Source of the DNA: an uncultured Lachnospiraceae bacterium
Lineage (GTDB): Bacteria; Bacillota; Clostridia; Lachnospirales; Lachnospiraceae
NCBI GenBank assembly: GCA_946549035.1
Contig: CAMNQH010000025.1
Location: forward strand, 1 to 47,552
DNA: 47,552 nt
Reading direction: 5' to 3'
The position numbers and the translations under genes were made by a program. The notes beneath the pieces were generated by a model. The model was not told the origin of the DNA and ran no database searches. It saw only the letters and a list, made by a program, of their open reading frames with translations. Below, piece by piece: positions 9,065 to 17,052 of this stretch (the first letter of the stretch is position 1; each line of letters opens with the position of its first letter).

Positions 9065-9952
9065 TCACAATAACCTTCCCATGTCTACCATTCCCCACCC
9101 TTGTTTTTGTCTGGGAAGCCCCAAATCCACGGCCCGTTCATACAGGCGCAGTTTCACGTCTTTCGGGGAAAAACGGGGATATTTACTTAAAAGCAGTGCA
9201 ATGGCCCCGGTAACAATAGGGGCCGCCATGGATGTTCCGCTTTTTTTGGTATAAGGGATGTTGCCTGGAGCACAGCTGATAATATTCGTGCCGGGCTCCA
9301 CCAATTCCGGTTTCACAACACAGCAGTCCGTAGGCCCCTGGCCGGAATATTCCGGTTTCAGTCCCTGACCGCTTAATTCTTCCCGGGAATCGTCAAAGCA
9401 GCCCACGGTAATCACTTTCCGGCTGATCCCCGGAATCGTAACGCTCCCCCGTTTGGGCCCGTTATTCCCGGCGGCGGCTACCACCACAATTCCATTATCC
9501 CAGGCATAATCCACAGCTTTCAAAAGCTGGATCCGTTCTTCACTCCGGGCGCCTAACACCATACCTACGGAAATATTAATGATCCGAATGCGGTATTCTT
9601 CCTGGTGCTCTACCAGCCAATGAACCCCGTTTACCACACTTTCCGTATTTCCATTTCCTCTCCGGTCCAATACCTTTACGGCAAACAAGTGGCATGCCGG
9701 AGCAATCCCCCCATACTGGCCGTTGGACCGCAGACCGCTCCCTCCGATAATACCCGCCACGTGGGTGCCGTGTCCGTTATCGTCATACTTTCGGTCCCGA
9801 TATCCAATATAGTCCCGAAAACCTGCGATTCTATGTCTAAAATCTGCATGCTCCCCAATCCCCGTATCCATTACGGCCACCCCAACGCCTTCTCCGAAAT
9901 ATCCTCTCCGGTACGCATAGGAAGCATTTATGATTTTTTTTACTCTATCCAT
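9065..9952 (-). CDS. Cytoplasmic subtilisin-like serine protease (S8, AprX-like)
   Basis: This 295-residue S8 peptidase has the complete catalytic triad: Asp29 (MDTGIG), His61 (NGHGTHVAG) and Ser241 (SGTSMAAP), with the oxyanion Asn163 (AAGNNG). It has neither a signal peptide nor a pro-domain; the catalytic domain starts almost at residue 1, as in intracellular subtilisins and AprX. It is therefore likely a cytosolic protease of unknown substrate. The start is weakly defined because the region upstream, between the pnp terminator and this gene, is short (62 bp). It may be co-transcribed with cls downstream. Confidence 0.92.
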   Translation of the reverse strand: MDRVKKIINASYAYRRGYFGEGVGVAVMDTGIGEHADFRHRIAGFRDYIGYRDRKYDDNGHGTHVAGIIGGSGLRSNGQYGGIAPACHLFAVKVLDRRGNGNTESVVNGVHWLVEHQEEYRIRIINISVGMVLGARSEERIQLLKAVDYAWDNGIVVVAAAGNNGPKRGSVTIPGISRKVITVGCFDDSREELSGQGLKPEYSGQGPTDCCVVKPELVEPGTNIISCAPGNIPYTKKSGTSMAAPIVTGAIALLLSKYPRFSPKDVKLRLYERAVDLGLPRQKQGWGMVDMGRLL

Positions 9953-10014
9953 AGTTTCCTTTTTATTTTATCATATGATTTCCACAAAAAAAGGGTGCTA
10001 CGGATAAAAGACAG

Positions 10015-10058
10015 AAAAACGGAGCCAACTTCCGGCTTTTGGCGCCGGAAACTGGCTC
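10015..10058 (-). terminator. Intrinsic terminator of pnp
   Basis: A 15-bp stem (10022-10036 with 10044-10058, two G-U pairs, 7-nt loop) is followed on the minus strand by C-G-TTTTT. It lies about 10 bp after the pnp stop. Confidence 0.87.
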
Positions 10059-10068
10059 TGACATCTAC

Positions 10069-12165
10069 TTATCTTTTCTCTTCTGGTACATCCTTCATAC
10101 TGAAACTAATACGTCCCATCTTATCCTTGCCCAGACAGACAACCGTCACCTTGTCCCCAAGGGTCAGCACATCTTCCACCCGGTTGATCCGCTGTTTGGC
10201 AATCTTGGAAATATGCACCATGCCCTCCTTGCTGGGAGCAAACTCAATAAATGCGCCAAATTCCTTAATGCTTACAACTTTACCAGTAAAGATCTGTCCC
10301 GCTTCAAAGTCCGTCGTAATAATACGAATCATATCTACGGCCTTGTCCATCATTTCTTTCTCCGTTCCGCAAATGGATACGGCTCCATCGTCGGAAATAT
10401 CAATCCGAACCCCTGTCTGCTCTATAATCGCATTGATGGTCTTTCCCCTCTGTCCTACTACATCGCCGATCTTTTGGGGATCAATCTGTACCTGTACAAT
10501 CTTGGGAGCATATGTGCCAATCTCGGTTCTCGGTTCCGCAATGGCTTTGGACATGACTTCATCCATAATATACAGTCTGGCTTCCCGTGTTCTTGCAATG
10601 GCTTCTTCTACAATCTGCCTGGTAAGGCCATGGATCTTAATATCCATCTGGATTGCCGTAATCCCTTCCCGGGTGCCTGTTACTTTAAAATCCATATCTC
10701 CAAAGAAGTCTTCCAGCCCCTGGATATCCGTCAGAACAACGTAATCATCATCCTGTTCTCCCGTTACCAGTCCGCAAGAAATTCCCGCCACCATCTTTTT
10801 AATCGGTACGCCTGCCGCCATCAATGCCAGGCAGGAAGCGCAAGTAGACGCCATGGAAGTGGAACCGTTAGACTCAAAGGTTTCGGATACGGCCCGAATT
10901 GCATAGGGGAACTCGTCTTCGCTGGGAAGCACCGGCAGCAACGCCCGCTCTGCTAAGGCTCCATGTCCGATCTCCCGGCGTCCCGGCCCGCGGCTGGGTT
11001 TTGTCTCCCCTACGGAATAGCTGGGGAAATTATAATGATGCATATAACGTTTATTGACTTCATTTTCGTCTAATCCGTCAATTCTCTGCACCTCGGATAA
11101 TGGAGCTAAGGTTACAATATCGCAGATTTGAGTTTGCCCGCGGGTAAACATAGCGGATCCATGAACTCTCGGAATCAAATCCACTTCTGCTGAAAGCTTC
11201 CGAATCTGATTCATGGCCCGGCCGTCCGGACGCTTTTGGTCCTTTAAAATCATCTTTCGGACTGTTTTTTTCTGATACTGATAGACTGCTTCTGACAATA
11301 CTTCCAGCCAGTCTTCTCGCTCCTTAAACGCTTCCTCCAGACGCTGGGTAAGGTTACGGATATTTTCTTCCCGGGTCTGTTTATCATCGGTAAATACTGC
11401 TTCTTCCATCTCCTGAGGCGAAACGATCTCTTTGATGGCATGGAACAATTCTTCCGGCACTGCGCAGCTGGTATATTCGTGTTTTTCTTTTCCAACCTCC
11501 GCCACAATCTGATTGATAAATGCAATAATCTGCTGATTCACATCGTGGGCCATATAAATGGCCTCAATCATCTTTGCCTCTGGGATCTCATTGGCCCCAG
11601 CCTCAATCATAATCACTTTTTCGCTGGTAGATGCAACTGTTAAGTTTAAATCGCCGTTTTTCCACTGCTCCTGATTGGGGTTTACAATGAATTCTCCGTC
11701 AATCATCCCCACCTGTGTAGTGGCGCAGGGACCGCTAAAGGGAATATCGGAAATGCTGGCTGCAATCGCAGAACCAAGCATAGCCACCAGCTCCGGACGG
11801 CACTGGGGATCTACGCTTAACACTAAGTTATTTAAGGTTACATCGTTTCGATAATCCTTTGGAAACAAAGGACGCATGGGGCGGTCAATTACCCGGGCAG
11901 TCAGCACTGCGTTCTCAGAAGCCTTCCCTTCTCTCTTGTTGAACCCGCCGGGAATCTTACCCACTGCGTACATCTTTTCCTCAAACTCCACGCTTAGCGG
12001 GAAGAAATCAATCCCGTCCCTGGGTTTGTCCGATGCGGTTGCCGTAGATAATACCACCGTATCGCCGTAGTGCATAAATGCGGCGCCGTTTGCCTGGGCC
12101 GCCACTCTTCCTACGTCAATCGTAAGGGTTCGGCCTGCCAGCTCCATGGAATAACTCTTATACAT
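10069..12165 (-). CDS. pnp: Polynucleotide phosphorylase
   Basis: PNPase is the phosphorolytic 3'-5' exoribonuclease of mRNA decay. The 698-residue protein has two RNase PH domains (about 10-140 and 310-460) around a helical linker, a KH domain with the loop VGQRGK near 565, and a C-terminal S1 domain (ITGKVVSIKEFG-like, about 620-690). I start it at the ATG at 12165 (MYKSYSMELAGRTL), which has an AAAGGAG at correct spacing; an upstream in-frame ATG at 12225 would add 20 non-conserved residues encoded by the leader stem. rpsO lies upstream in the conserved rpsO-pnp order. A long stem-loop occupies the leader, suggesting post-transcriptional autoregulation. Confidence 0.97.
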   Translation of the reverse strand: MYKSYSMELAGRTLTIDVGRVAAQANGAAFMHYGDTVVLSTATASDKPRDGIDFFPLSVEFEEKMYAVGKIPGGFNKREGKASENAVLTARVIDRPMRPLFPKDYRNDVTLNNLVLSVDPQCRPELVAMLGSAIAASISDIPFSGPCATTQVGMIDGEFIVNPNQEQWKNGDLNLTVASTSEKVIMIEAGANEIPEAKMIEAIYMAHDVNQQIIAFINQIVAEVGKEKHEYTSCAVPEELFHAIKEIVSPQEMEEAVFTDDKQTREENIRNLTQRLEEAFKEREDWLEVLSEAVYQYQKKTVRKMILKDQKRPDGRAMNQIRKLSAEVDLIPRVHGSAMFTRGQTQICDIVTLAPLSEVQRIDGLDENEVNKRYMHHYNFPSYSVGETKPSRGPGRREIGHGALAERALLPVLPSEDEFPYAIRAVSETFESNGSTSMASTCASCLALMAAGVPIKKMVAGISCGLVTGEQDDDYVVLTDIQGLEDFFGDMDFKVTGTREGITAIQMDIKIHGLTRQIVEEAIARTREARLYIMDEVMSKAIAEPRTEIGTYAPKIVQVQIDPQKIGDVVGQRGKTINAIIEQTGVRIDISDDGAVSICGTEKEMMDKAVDMIRIITTDFEAGQIFTGKVVSIKEFGAFIEFAPSKEGMVHISKIAKQRINRVEDVLTLGDKVTVVCLGKDKMGRISFSMKDVPEEKR

Positions 12166-12192
12166 AATCTGTATCTCCTTTTTTATAAATAA

Positions 12193-12271
12193 GGCAGAAG
12201 ACACCGAAACTACTGATATATGCAAAAAGTATTTTTACCCATATCAGTGGTCTCGGAGCTTCTTTTCTGCC
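12193..12271 (-). promoter_or_regulatory. Long double-stranded stem-loop in the pnp leader
   Basis: On the minus strand GGCAGAA (12271-12265) pairs with TTCTGCC (12199-12193). Inside it CCGAGACCACTGATAT (12256-12241) pairs with 12219-12204 through 16 positions, with only one C-A mismatch and one G-U pair. The terminal loop is 21 nt. The structure ends 27 nt before the pnp ATG. Such an arrangement resembles the E. coli pnp leader, where RNase III cleaves a stem and PNPase then represses its own mRNA; that role is inferred here. Confidence 0.7.
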
Positions 12272-12283
12272 ATGTTACCCGAA

Positions 12284-12309
12284 AATAGAGCGGAAAACTC
12301 CGCTCTATT
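12284..12309 (-). terminator. Stem-loop between rpsO and pnp (weak terminator or 3' stabiliser)
   Basis: An 11-bp perfect stem (AATAGAGCGGA with its complement, 4-nt loop) sits about 48 nt after the rpsO stop. Only four T residues follow on the minus strand, so it may terminate only part of the transcripts and let the rest reach pnp. Confidence 0.5.
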
Positions 12310-12357
12310 CTTGTTACTGCTTGTGGTAGGAACCGTATGTCCCTGTACCTGAAAAAA

Positions 12358-12624
12358 TTATTTCCGGATACCAAGACGTTCAATCAGAGAACGGTATCTT
12401 TCAATATCAATTTTCTTCAGATAGGTCAGCAGGCCTCTTCTTTGTCCAACCATCTTCAAAAGACCTCTTCTGGAATGATGATCCTTGGGATGCTCTTTCA
12501 AGTGCTCTGTCAGCTCCTGAATCCTTGCGGTAAGAATCGCTACCTGAACTTCCGGTGAACCGGTGTCGCCAGGGGTTCTTGCATACTCTGTGATAATCGC
12601 CTGCTTCTTTTCTTTTGCTATCAT
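12358..12624 (-). CDS. rpsO: 30S ribosomal protein S15
   Basis: S15 binds the 16S rRNA central-domain three-way junction early in 30S assembly. The protein has the usual 88 residues, with the typical core ([15 protein letters not shown] at 21-35, [14 protein letters not shown] at 50-63, and the C-terminal [10 protein letters not shown]). AGGAGG lies 8 nt before the ATG. It has its own consensus-like promoter and a folded leader of about 95 nt, and is followed by pnp. Confidence 0.98.
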   Translation of the reverse strand: MIAKEKKQAIITEYARTPGDTGSPEVQVAILTARIQELTEHLKEHPKDHHSRRGLLKMVGQRRGLLTYLKKIDIERYRSLIERLGIRK

Positions 12625-12653
12625 AATGATAACCTCCTGATTATTTGATCATC

Positions 12654-12719
12654 GCCCTCTTCCGTGAGCTATTAAGTAAAGGTCGGAGTGTCCGTTTACC
12701 GAATATGGGCTTTGCTCAC
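12654..12719 (-). promoter_or_regulatory. Folded rpsO leader (probable S15 autoregulatory element)
   Basis: In the rpsO 5' UTR, GTGAGC (12719-12714) pairs with GCTCAC (12669-12664). Within this lies a hairpin of GTAAA plus CGGA (12699-12691) pairing with TCCG (12687-12684) and TTTAC (12680-12676), with a 3-nt bulge. GCCC in the internal loop (12710-12707) can also pair with GGGC (12657-12654) just upstream of the ribosome binding site, giving a pseudoknot. Pseudoknotted or junction leaders that bind S15 are known in several bacterial lineages; binding here is inferred. Confidence 0.6.
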
Positions 12720-12728
12720 ACTTTTTTC

Positions 12729-12757
12729 ATTATAGCATATGGCTTACAGCTTGTAAA
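12729..12757 (-). promoter_or_regulatory. rpsO promoter
   Basis: TTTACA (12757-12752), a 17-bp spacer and TATAAT (12734-12729) on the minus strand. It begins only 8 bp after the stop of the NlpC/P60 gene. Confidence 0.87.
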
Positions 12758-12764
12758 CTGTTTT

Positions 12765-13847
12765 TTAATCGTTAATCAAACGTACCACACAGGTTGGCGT
12801 CCGGTAATAAGCGTTGGAAATCTTGATTCCCGTCTTAGGAGAGCTGGCATGTACTACTTGTCCGCTTCCAATATAGATGGCAACATGATTGATGCCGCTG
12901 CCGTTGCTGTAGAAGAACAAGTCTCCCGGCTTAGCTTCCGAGCTGTCCACCCTGGTTCCGCAGCCTGCCTGGGCGCTGGCTTTATGAGGCAGGTAAACGC
13001 CGTACTGTTCATAAATCCGCATGGTAAATCCGGAACAATCTGCTCCCCTTGTAAGGCTTGTCCCGCCCCAGACATAAGGATTTCCTATGAACTGACAGGC
13101 ATAATTCACCAATGCCACCCGCACGTCGGACACACCTTCTCCATAACGCACCTCTGTCATTGTCATTGCTTTGGGAAGCTGTTGGGACAGATCCACGTAA
13201 TCGGCATAGACATAACATTCATCCCCGTCTAAGTCTACCTTGATCCAGTCTCCCTGATCCTCCAGGACAATAATATCCTCCCCTTCCGGCATGGCGGTCC
13301 AAATGGTACAGTCTGTATTAGGCTCTGTACGCAGATACACCGTCTGGGTATTGGTAGTAGCTATAGTCGTCTCCACCTCTGCGGCCCGCTGGGCTGCCGC
13401 TTCCCCGGTTAAGAGATATTCTCCTTTTACATATCCGGTGACTTTCCCGGAACGAATCTGATACCATTCTCCCTCTTGTGACAGAATCTCACAGCCGCCG
13501 TCTTTCGGAAGCTTGCCTGCCAGCTCCTGATCCTCCCCGGCTCCTTCCCGGATATTCAAATGGTTCTCCACATTGGCAACTCCCAGGTTGGTATAGCCGC
13601 AAATCGTTACCGGCTCCTGCGGCTCCTCTGGCGCTTCTTCTAAAATTGATACATCCGCCTGGGGGGACAAATTATTCCCCAAAGCTGCTGTAATTCCGGA
13701 ATTAATGCCTTCCCTGCTGGCCAGATTGTCCCCAAATGCCGCTGTAACACCGGAATTGATGCCCTGGGCATAAGAAGGAACTGATACGGTTCCTGCCAAA
13801 ATTGCTGCCAGCATACAAGCAGAAATAAGCTGCGTTCTATTTTTCAT
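12765..13847 (-). CDS. Secreted SH3b - NlpC/P60 peptidoglycan hydrolase
   Basis: This is a secreted gamma-D-glutamyl-diamino acid endopeptidase-type wall hydrolase of 360 residues. A signal peptide spans 1-27 (cleavage likely after SYA). It is followed by two 18-residue repeats (29-64), two bacterial SH3 domains (about 85-147 and 160-220) for wall binding, and an NlpC/P60 domain from about 240. The catalytic residues are visible: Cys271 in GADCSGF, His321 in NHVAIY and His333 in VVHAS. An excellent promoter lies upstream, and the transcript has a leader of about 100 nt. It is monocistronic by appearance, since rpsO has its own promoter right after its stop. The family is certain; the exact bond cleaved is inferred from the family. 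Confidence 0.95.
   Translation of the reverse strand: MKNRTQLISACMLAAILAGTVSVPSYAQGINSGVTAAFGDNLASREGINSGITAALGNNLSPQADVSILEEAPEEPQEPVTICGYTNLGVANVENHLNIREGAGEDQELAGKLPKDGGCEILSQEGEWYQIRSGKVTGYVKGEYLLTGEAAAQRAAEVETTIATTNTQTVYLRTEPNTDCTIWTAMPEGEDIIVLEDQGDWIKVDLDGDECYVYADYVDLSQQLPKAMTMTEVRYGEGVSDVRVALVNYACQFIGNPYVWGGTSLTRGADCSGFTMRIYEQYGVYLPHKASAQAGCGTRVDSSEAKPGDLFFYSNGSGINHVAIYIGSGQVVHASSPKTGIKISNAYYRTPTCVVRLIND
13656..13763 (-). repeat. Tandem 18-residue repeat in the NlpC/P60 precursor
   Basis: Two adjacent 54-bp units encode GINSGVTAAFGDNLASRE and a close copy (GINSGITAALGNNL...). They lie directly after the signal peptide, before the SH3 domains. Confidence 0.85.
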
Positions 13848-13892
13848 CTTTGACCTCCTGATCTAAGTCATTTTACTATAATTCTTACGGGA

Positions 13893-13947
13893 TTATTGCA
13901 AAAACGTTTCGACTTGGCACAATTAAAGCCCCAACCCCTTGCAATAA
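13893..13947 (-). promoter_or_regulatory. 5'-end inverted repeat in the NlpC/P60 leader
   Basis: TTATTGCAA (13947-13939) and TTGCAATAA (13901-13893) form a 9-bp perfect stem (extendable by one A-T pair) around a 37-nt loop, starting within a few bases of the expected transcription start. It could stabilise the mRNA or bind a regulator. I see no c-di-AMP riboswitch motifs. Confidence 0.35.
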
Positions 13948-13958
13948 TTATCTTTGCC

Positions 13959-13987
13959 ATTATAGCAATAATCAGAATTTCTGTCAA
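13959..13987 (-). promoter_or_regulatory. Consensus promoter of the NlpC/P60 gene
   Basis: Perfect TTGACA (13987-13982), a 17-bp spacer and perfect TATAAT (13964-13959) on the minus strand, about 110 bp before the ATG. Confidence 0.92.
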
Positions 13988-14030
13988 TGAATTTGTAACA
14001 GTTTTGTAATAGTTTTTTCTGAACGCGCTT

Positions 14031-15824
14031 TCACTTGTCTAAACCAAGATACCATGCAGTCGTCTTTCTTAGTCCCTCTTCCAGATCTGTTTTTGCAACA
14101 AATCCAAATTTTTGCCGTATCTTTTCCACATCCATCACCGCCCGCTCCCTAATCTCAGCAGGAATTACTTTAGCCGGCACCTCTTTCCCAAGAATCTGCA
14201 TAATTAGTTTCTGGATCTCTTCCACACAATACCCTCTCCCGCTGCCAAGATTAAACGTGATGTCATTTTTGTCATACGTATGTTCCGGCAAATCCAGGTA
14301 TCGGAAAATCATATAAAATGCGCAGGCCAAATCCTTTACATAGAGCAGATCCAACTTCGCGGACTCTTTACTTTTGGCATCTACATACAACTCCGGCTGC
14401 TTTCCTTCCTGCAGATAATGAATCGTTTTGGGAATCAGCCGCTCCTTTAAATGATGCTTGTCATATTCTCCATAAATATTTCCCAGCCTGGTAATCACCA
14501 CTTTCAATCCCTCCTGGGCATAGCTGCGTCCGATATTTTCTGCAATATATTTGGAATAGGCATAAGTGGTTTTGATTTTAGTATCGTCAATTACAGCGTC
14601 CTCCCGGCATTCTCCCGCATCCCCGGTATATACATGTTCTGTGGAAGGAAAGATAATGCCTTTCACCGGAATATTATTCTGGAGAATCGTACTGCACAGC
14701 GTATTAAATCCCTGGGCATTTACGTCAAAGGTTTTTCCAGGGTTCTTTTTGGCATTCTTAGGAATTGGAATCGCCGCCAGATGGATAATATAATCCACGT
14801 CGTTCTCCAAAAGAATCCGTTCATACAACAGTTGATTATCTAATTTTCCTTTATAATAAATCACATCCGAAGGAATGTCCTCATTGCTGATATTGGATGT
14901 GGAGGAAACGCAAATATGGTATTGAAAGGGATCATCTTTGCTTTTTGATTTTTGTTTAAAAAATTCGATGCAGTTCTTTCCGATAAATCCCATTCCCCCA
15001 GTGATAAAAATGGTTCTTTGGGTGGGACTTTTGGGCTTTATTTTCCCTGCATCGGATAAAGGCTTCATATCATTCTCCTTCAGAAGATAATTAATAATTT
15101 CTACCGATGTTTTTCCACTGTTTTCAGGCATATTCCCCAGTTGAAGCAAATTATTCATATGGGACAAAATCAAATTGTCCCGGTCTGTATCCAAATCCAT
15201 GGGGATTAAGCCTGCAAATTTTTTAAATTCTCTTTTTGACAAATTCATAGCCAAAGCAATGATATAGTATATATCTTTTGTGCATTTTTTTCTGCCGCTG
15301 CGCAGGGCAGAGAGCACCTCATGGCTCAAGCCAGAATTTTTCAACAGGTCATTATGACAGATCCCCTTCTGCTCAATGAGATTATTCAGCAGAATATACG
15401 GTTCCTTTCCTTCCTTGAAGGTAAAAGGCTCCGTAGACACCTTTTGCAGTTCTGTCTTGAATTTTGCCACCAGGGTGTCTCCGGTCTCATAAGAAAGAAC
15501 CTCGCTTTCATCAAAATAATCCAAAAACTGTCCGGCAATAAGATACAGCAAGTATTCATCCAGATTCCCGCCATAGGCAATATGCAGCTTTTTATTCAAC
15601 CGATCCATGTCCCGGTAAATCCCCGCTCCAGCCTCCACATAGTATTTGATAGTCGAATCATCGGATAAAGACGCAAAATGATGATTATAAATCTCTTCCA
15701 GCATTCGGTCATAAGCATTATCTTTGATAAACTGTAATGAATCAATCTCATCACAAGTATATTTTTTCATCTCCTGATAGAAATCTTTATGTACATTGCG
15801 TCCTATCACAACTTTCTTTTTCAT
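14031..15824 (-). CDS. HTH-containing regulatory region fused to NAD-dependent sugar epimerase/dehydratase
   Basis: This 597-residue protein combines parts rarely seen together. Residues 1-140 are an unrecognised, mostly helical region. Residues about 142-208 look like an XRE-type helix-turn-helix (LLKNSGLSHEVLSALRSGRK, then an IIALAMNLSKREF helix). From about 270 on it is an extended short-chain dehydrogenase/epimerase: the NAD Rossmann motif TGGMGFIG (275-282), Ser394 and the Tyr421-x-x-x-Lys425 pair (YAYSK), then RLGNIYG. The usual family length is about 310-340, so the N-terminal 260 residues are extra. It follows a glycosyltransferase-like gene by 29 bp, suggesting a nucleotide-sugar or glycoconjugate role. 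The enzyme could be a DNA- or protein-binding regulator that senses NAD or sugar nucleotide. The epimerase domain is certain, the HTH probable, the joint function unknown. Confidence 0.8.
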   Translation of the reverse strand: MKKKVVIGRNVHKDFYQEMKKYTCDEIDSLQFIKDNAYDRMLEEIYNHHFASLSDDSTIKYYVEAGAGIYRDMDRLNKKLHIAYGGNLDEYLLYLIAGQFLDYFDESEVLSYETGDTLVAKFKTELQKVSTEPFTFKEGKEPYILLNNLIEQKGICHNDLLKNSGLSHEVLSALRSGRKKCTKDIYYIIALAMNLSKREFKKFAGLIPMDLDTDRDNLILSHMNNLLQLGNMPENSGKTSVEIINYLLKENDMKPLSDAGKIKPKSPTQRTIFITGGMGFIGKNCIEFFKQKSKSKDDPFQYHICVSSTSNISNEDIPSDVIYYKGKLDNQLLYERILLENDVDYIIHLAAIPIPKNAKKNPGKTFDVNAQGFNTLCSTILQNNIPVKGIIFPSTEHVYTGDAGECREDAVIDDTKIKTTYAYSKYIAENIGRSYAQEGLKVVITRLGNIYGEYDKHHLKERLIPKTIHYLQEGKQPELYVDAKSKESAKLDLLYVKDLACAFYMIFRYLDLPEHTYDKNDITFNLGSGRGYCVEEIQKLIMQILGKEVPAKVIPAEIRERAVMDVEKIRQKFGFVAKTDLEEGLRKTTAWYLGLDK

Positions 15825-15853
15825 AGCTGTTCCTCCCCTACAGGCTTTTTCAA

Positions 15854-16852
15854 TTATTCATACAAAATGCAAGACGCCGCTTGTTTCTCCAGCATCTGTT
15901 CCACGGTCCCAAAACGTTCCAATAACCGGACATATGGATCAAACAATCCCGTATCCTCCAGCTTTTTTTCAAAAACAGGATCCATTTGCTGAAGTTCCCA
16001 CAACAGCCTGCAGCAGTAATAGCTACGATATGCAGGCGTTTGGGCAATCGTTTTTTTTGCGATCCAAGTGTGGGTAATCAACTGCTTCGGCTCTGGAATA
16101 AAGAAATCCCACCAGCCCAATTTATCATCCTTCTTGACAAACGCCCCTTTGGACGGATCCCACAAGGTATCAATCAAAGGAACCGTTTCCTTCCACGAAC
16201 CAGACTCCAACAGGCACATAGGAAAAAGCCTTTGCTCCACAAAATATAATTCGGAAGGTATGCTTTTTTTTCTGATGCAATTTTTCCGCATAAACCGCAG
16301 CGCTTCGTCACAATAAAGCTCTTTATCCTCCTCTCTCTCAAAATACATAAAAGAGGTATTTGCCGCCTGCATGTTAAAATCCCACTCCTGCTTCCACTCA
16401 TATCCCTTGGGCAAGGTCAGCTCTTCCTTTTTACAATACCATTCAGAAGCCGGCCGTACTTCCTCCCAATGCGTAAACCCAGCCTTATTCTTTTTCAGCC
16501 TCTCCCCTACATCCTCCCATAAAATCAAATCCGTATCCACCAGCATCACCGGAGCCTTTTCCATAAGCAGGGCATAAAATTTTCCGATATTAAAAAAATA
16601 AGATACGTCATAGGCCTCTTCGTCGATCTGTTGTTTTAAGCTTACTCCATCCGCCTCGTCCCAGGCTCCCAAAAGTCCCAGCTGTTCAAAAAAACGGTAA
16701 GTAAACCTATCGCTGTATAACTTCGTATGATATCCAAATTTTCTCATTTTTAAGGAAGAGGTCAGCATCGTCAGCATATTCACGTCATTAAATTCATGTT
16801 CCTTTCCCTTAAAATCTCTACATGGCCTGTAATTCATATAAACAGCGTTCAT
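15854..16852 (-). CDS. Glycosyltransferase-like protein of unknown specificity
   Basis: I do not recognise a characterised family with confidence. The 332-residue protein is cytoplasmic, without signal peptide or membrane helix, and rich in aromatic residues. Residues 100-112 (PVMLVDTDLILWE) look like the DxD-bearing strand of a GT-A fold nucleotide-sugar transferase, and the context GFTHWEE and NTSFMYF resembles small domain-of-unknown-function glycosyltransferases (DUF6734-like is a possibility). It is the first gene of a two-gene unit with the HTH/epimerase fusion, so a role in making or using a nucleotide sugar is plausible. The start has GGGGAGG upstream. Its promoter must lie in the AT-rich 140 bp between it and the terminator upstream; I cannot pick the hexamers. 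Confidence 0.6.
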   Translation of the reverse strand: MNAVYMNYRPCRDFKGKEHEFNDVNMLTMLTSSLKMRKFGYHTKLYSDRFTYRFFEQLGLLGAWDEADGVSLKQQIDEEAYDVSYFFNIGKFYALLMEKAPVMLVDTDLILWEDVGERLKKNKAGFTHWEEVRPASEWYCKKEELTLPKGYEWKQEWDFNMQAANTSFMYFEREEDKELYCDEALRFMRKNCIRKKSIPSELYFVEQRLFPMCLLESGSWKETVPLIDTLWDPSKGAFVKKDDKLGWWDFFIPEPKQLITHTWIAKKTIAQTPAYRSYYCCRLLWELQQMDPVFEKKLEDTGLFDPYVRLLERFGTVEQMLEKQAASCILYE

Positions 16853-16994
16853 TCCTGTTCCTCCCCATGTTTTCTGTATTGTTTGATAATTTAGATACTT
16901 TTACTTATATATCAGTAATTTTTAAATAATTTAACCACTATGATATCAATTTTTTCAAAAGCGGTACAGGATTTTATCGGAATTTTTCATAAGC

Positions 16995-17042
16995 AAAAAA
17001 AATCGGAATTCTCTTGCATATTTCAGAGAATTCCGATTTTTT
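16995..17042 (-). terminator. Intrinsic terminator of the nusA-infB operon (bidirectional)
   Basis: A 14-bp perfect stem (17001-17014 with 17025-17038, 10-nt loop) is flanked by A/T runs on both sides. It lies about 10 bp after the Na/Pi transporter stop and separates the long operon from the glycosyltransferase-like unit. Confidence 0.9.
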
Positions 17043-17052
17043 CAGAAACCTT

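Noticed and set aside
13848-13950. Possible c-di-AMP (ydaO) riboswitch in front of the NlpC/P60 gene
   Set aside because: The leader is about 100 nt and the conserved riboswitch motifs are not present; only a simple inverted repeat is seen.
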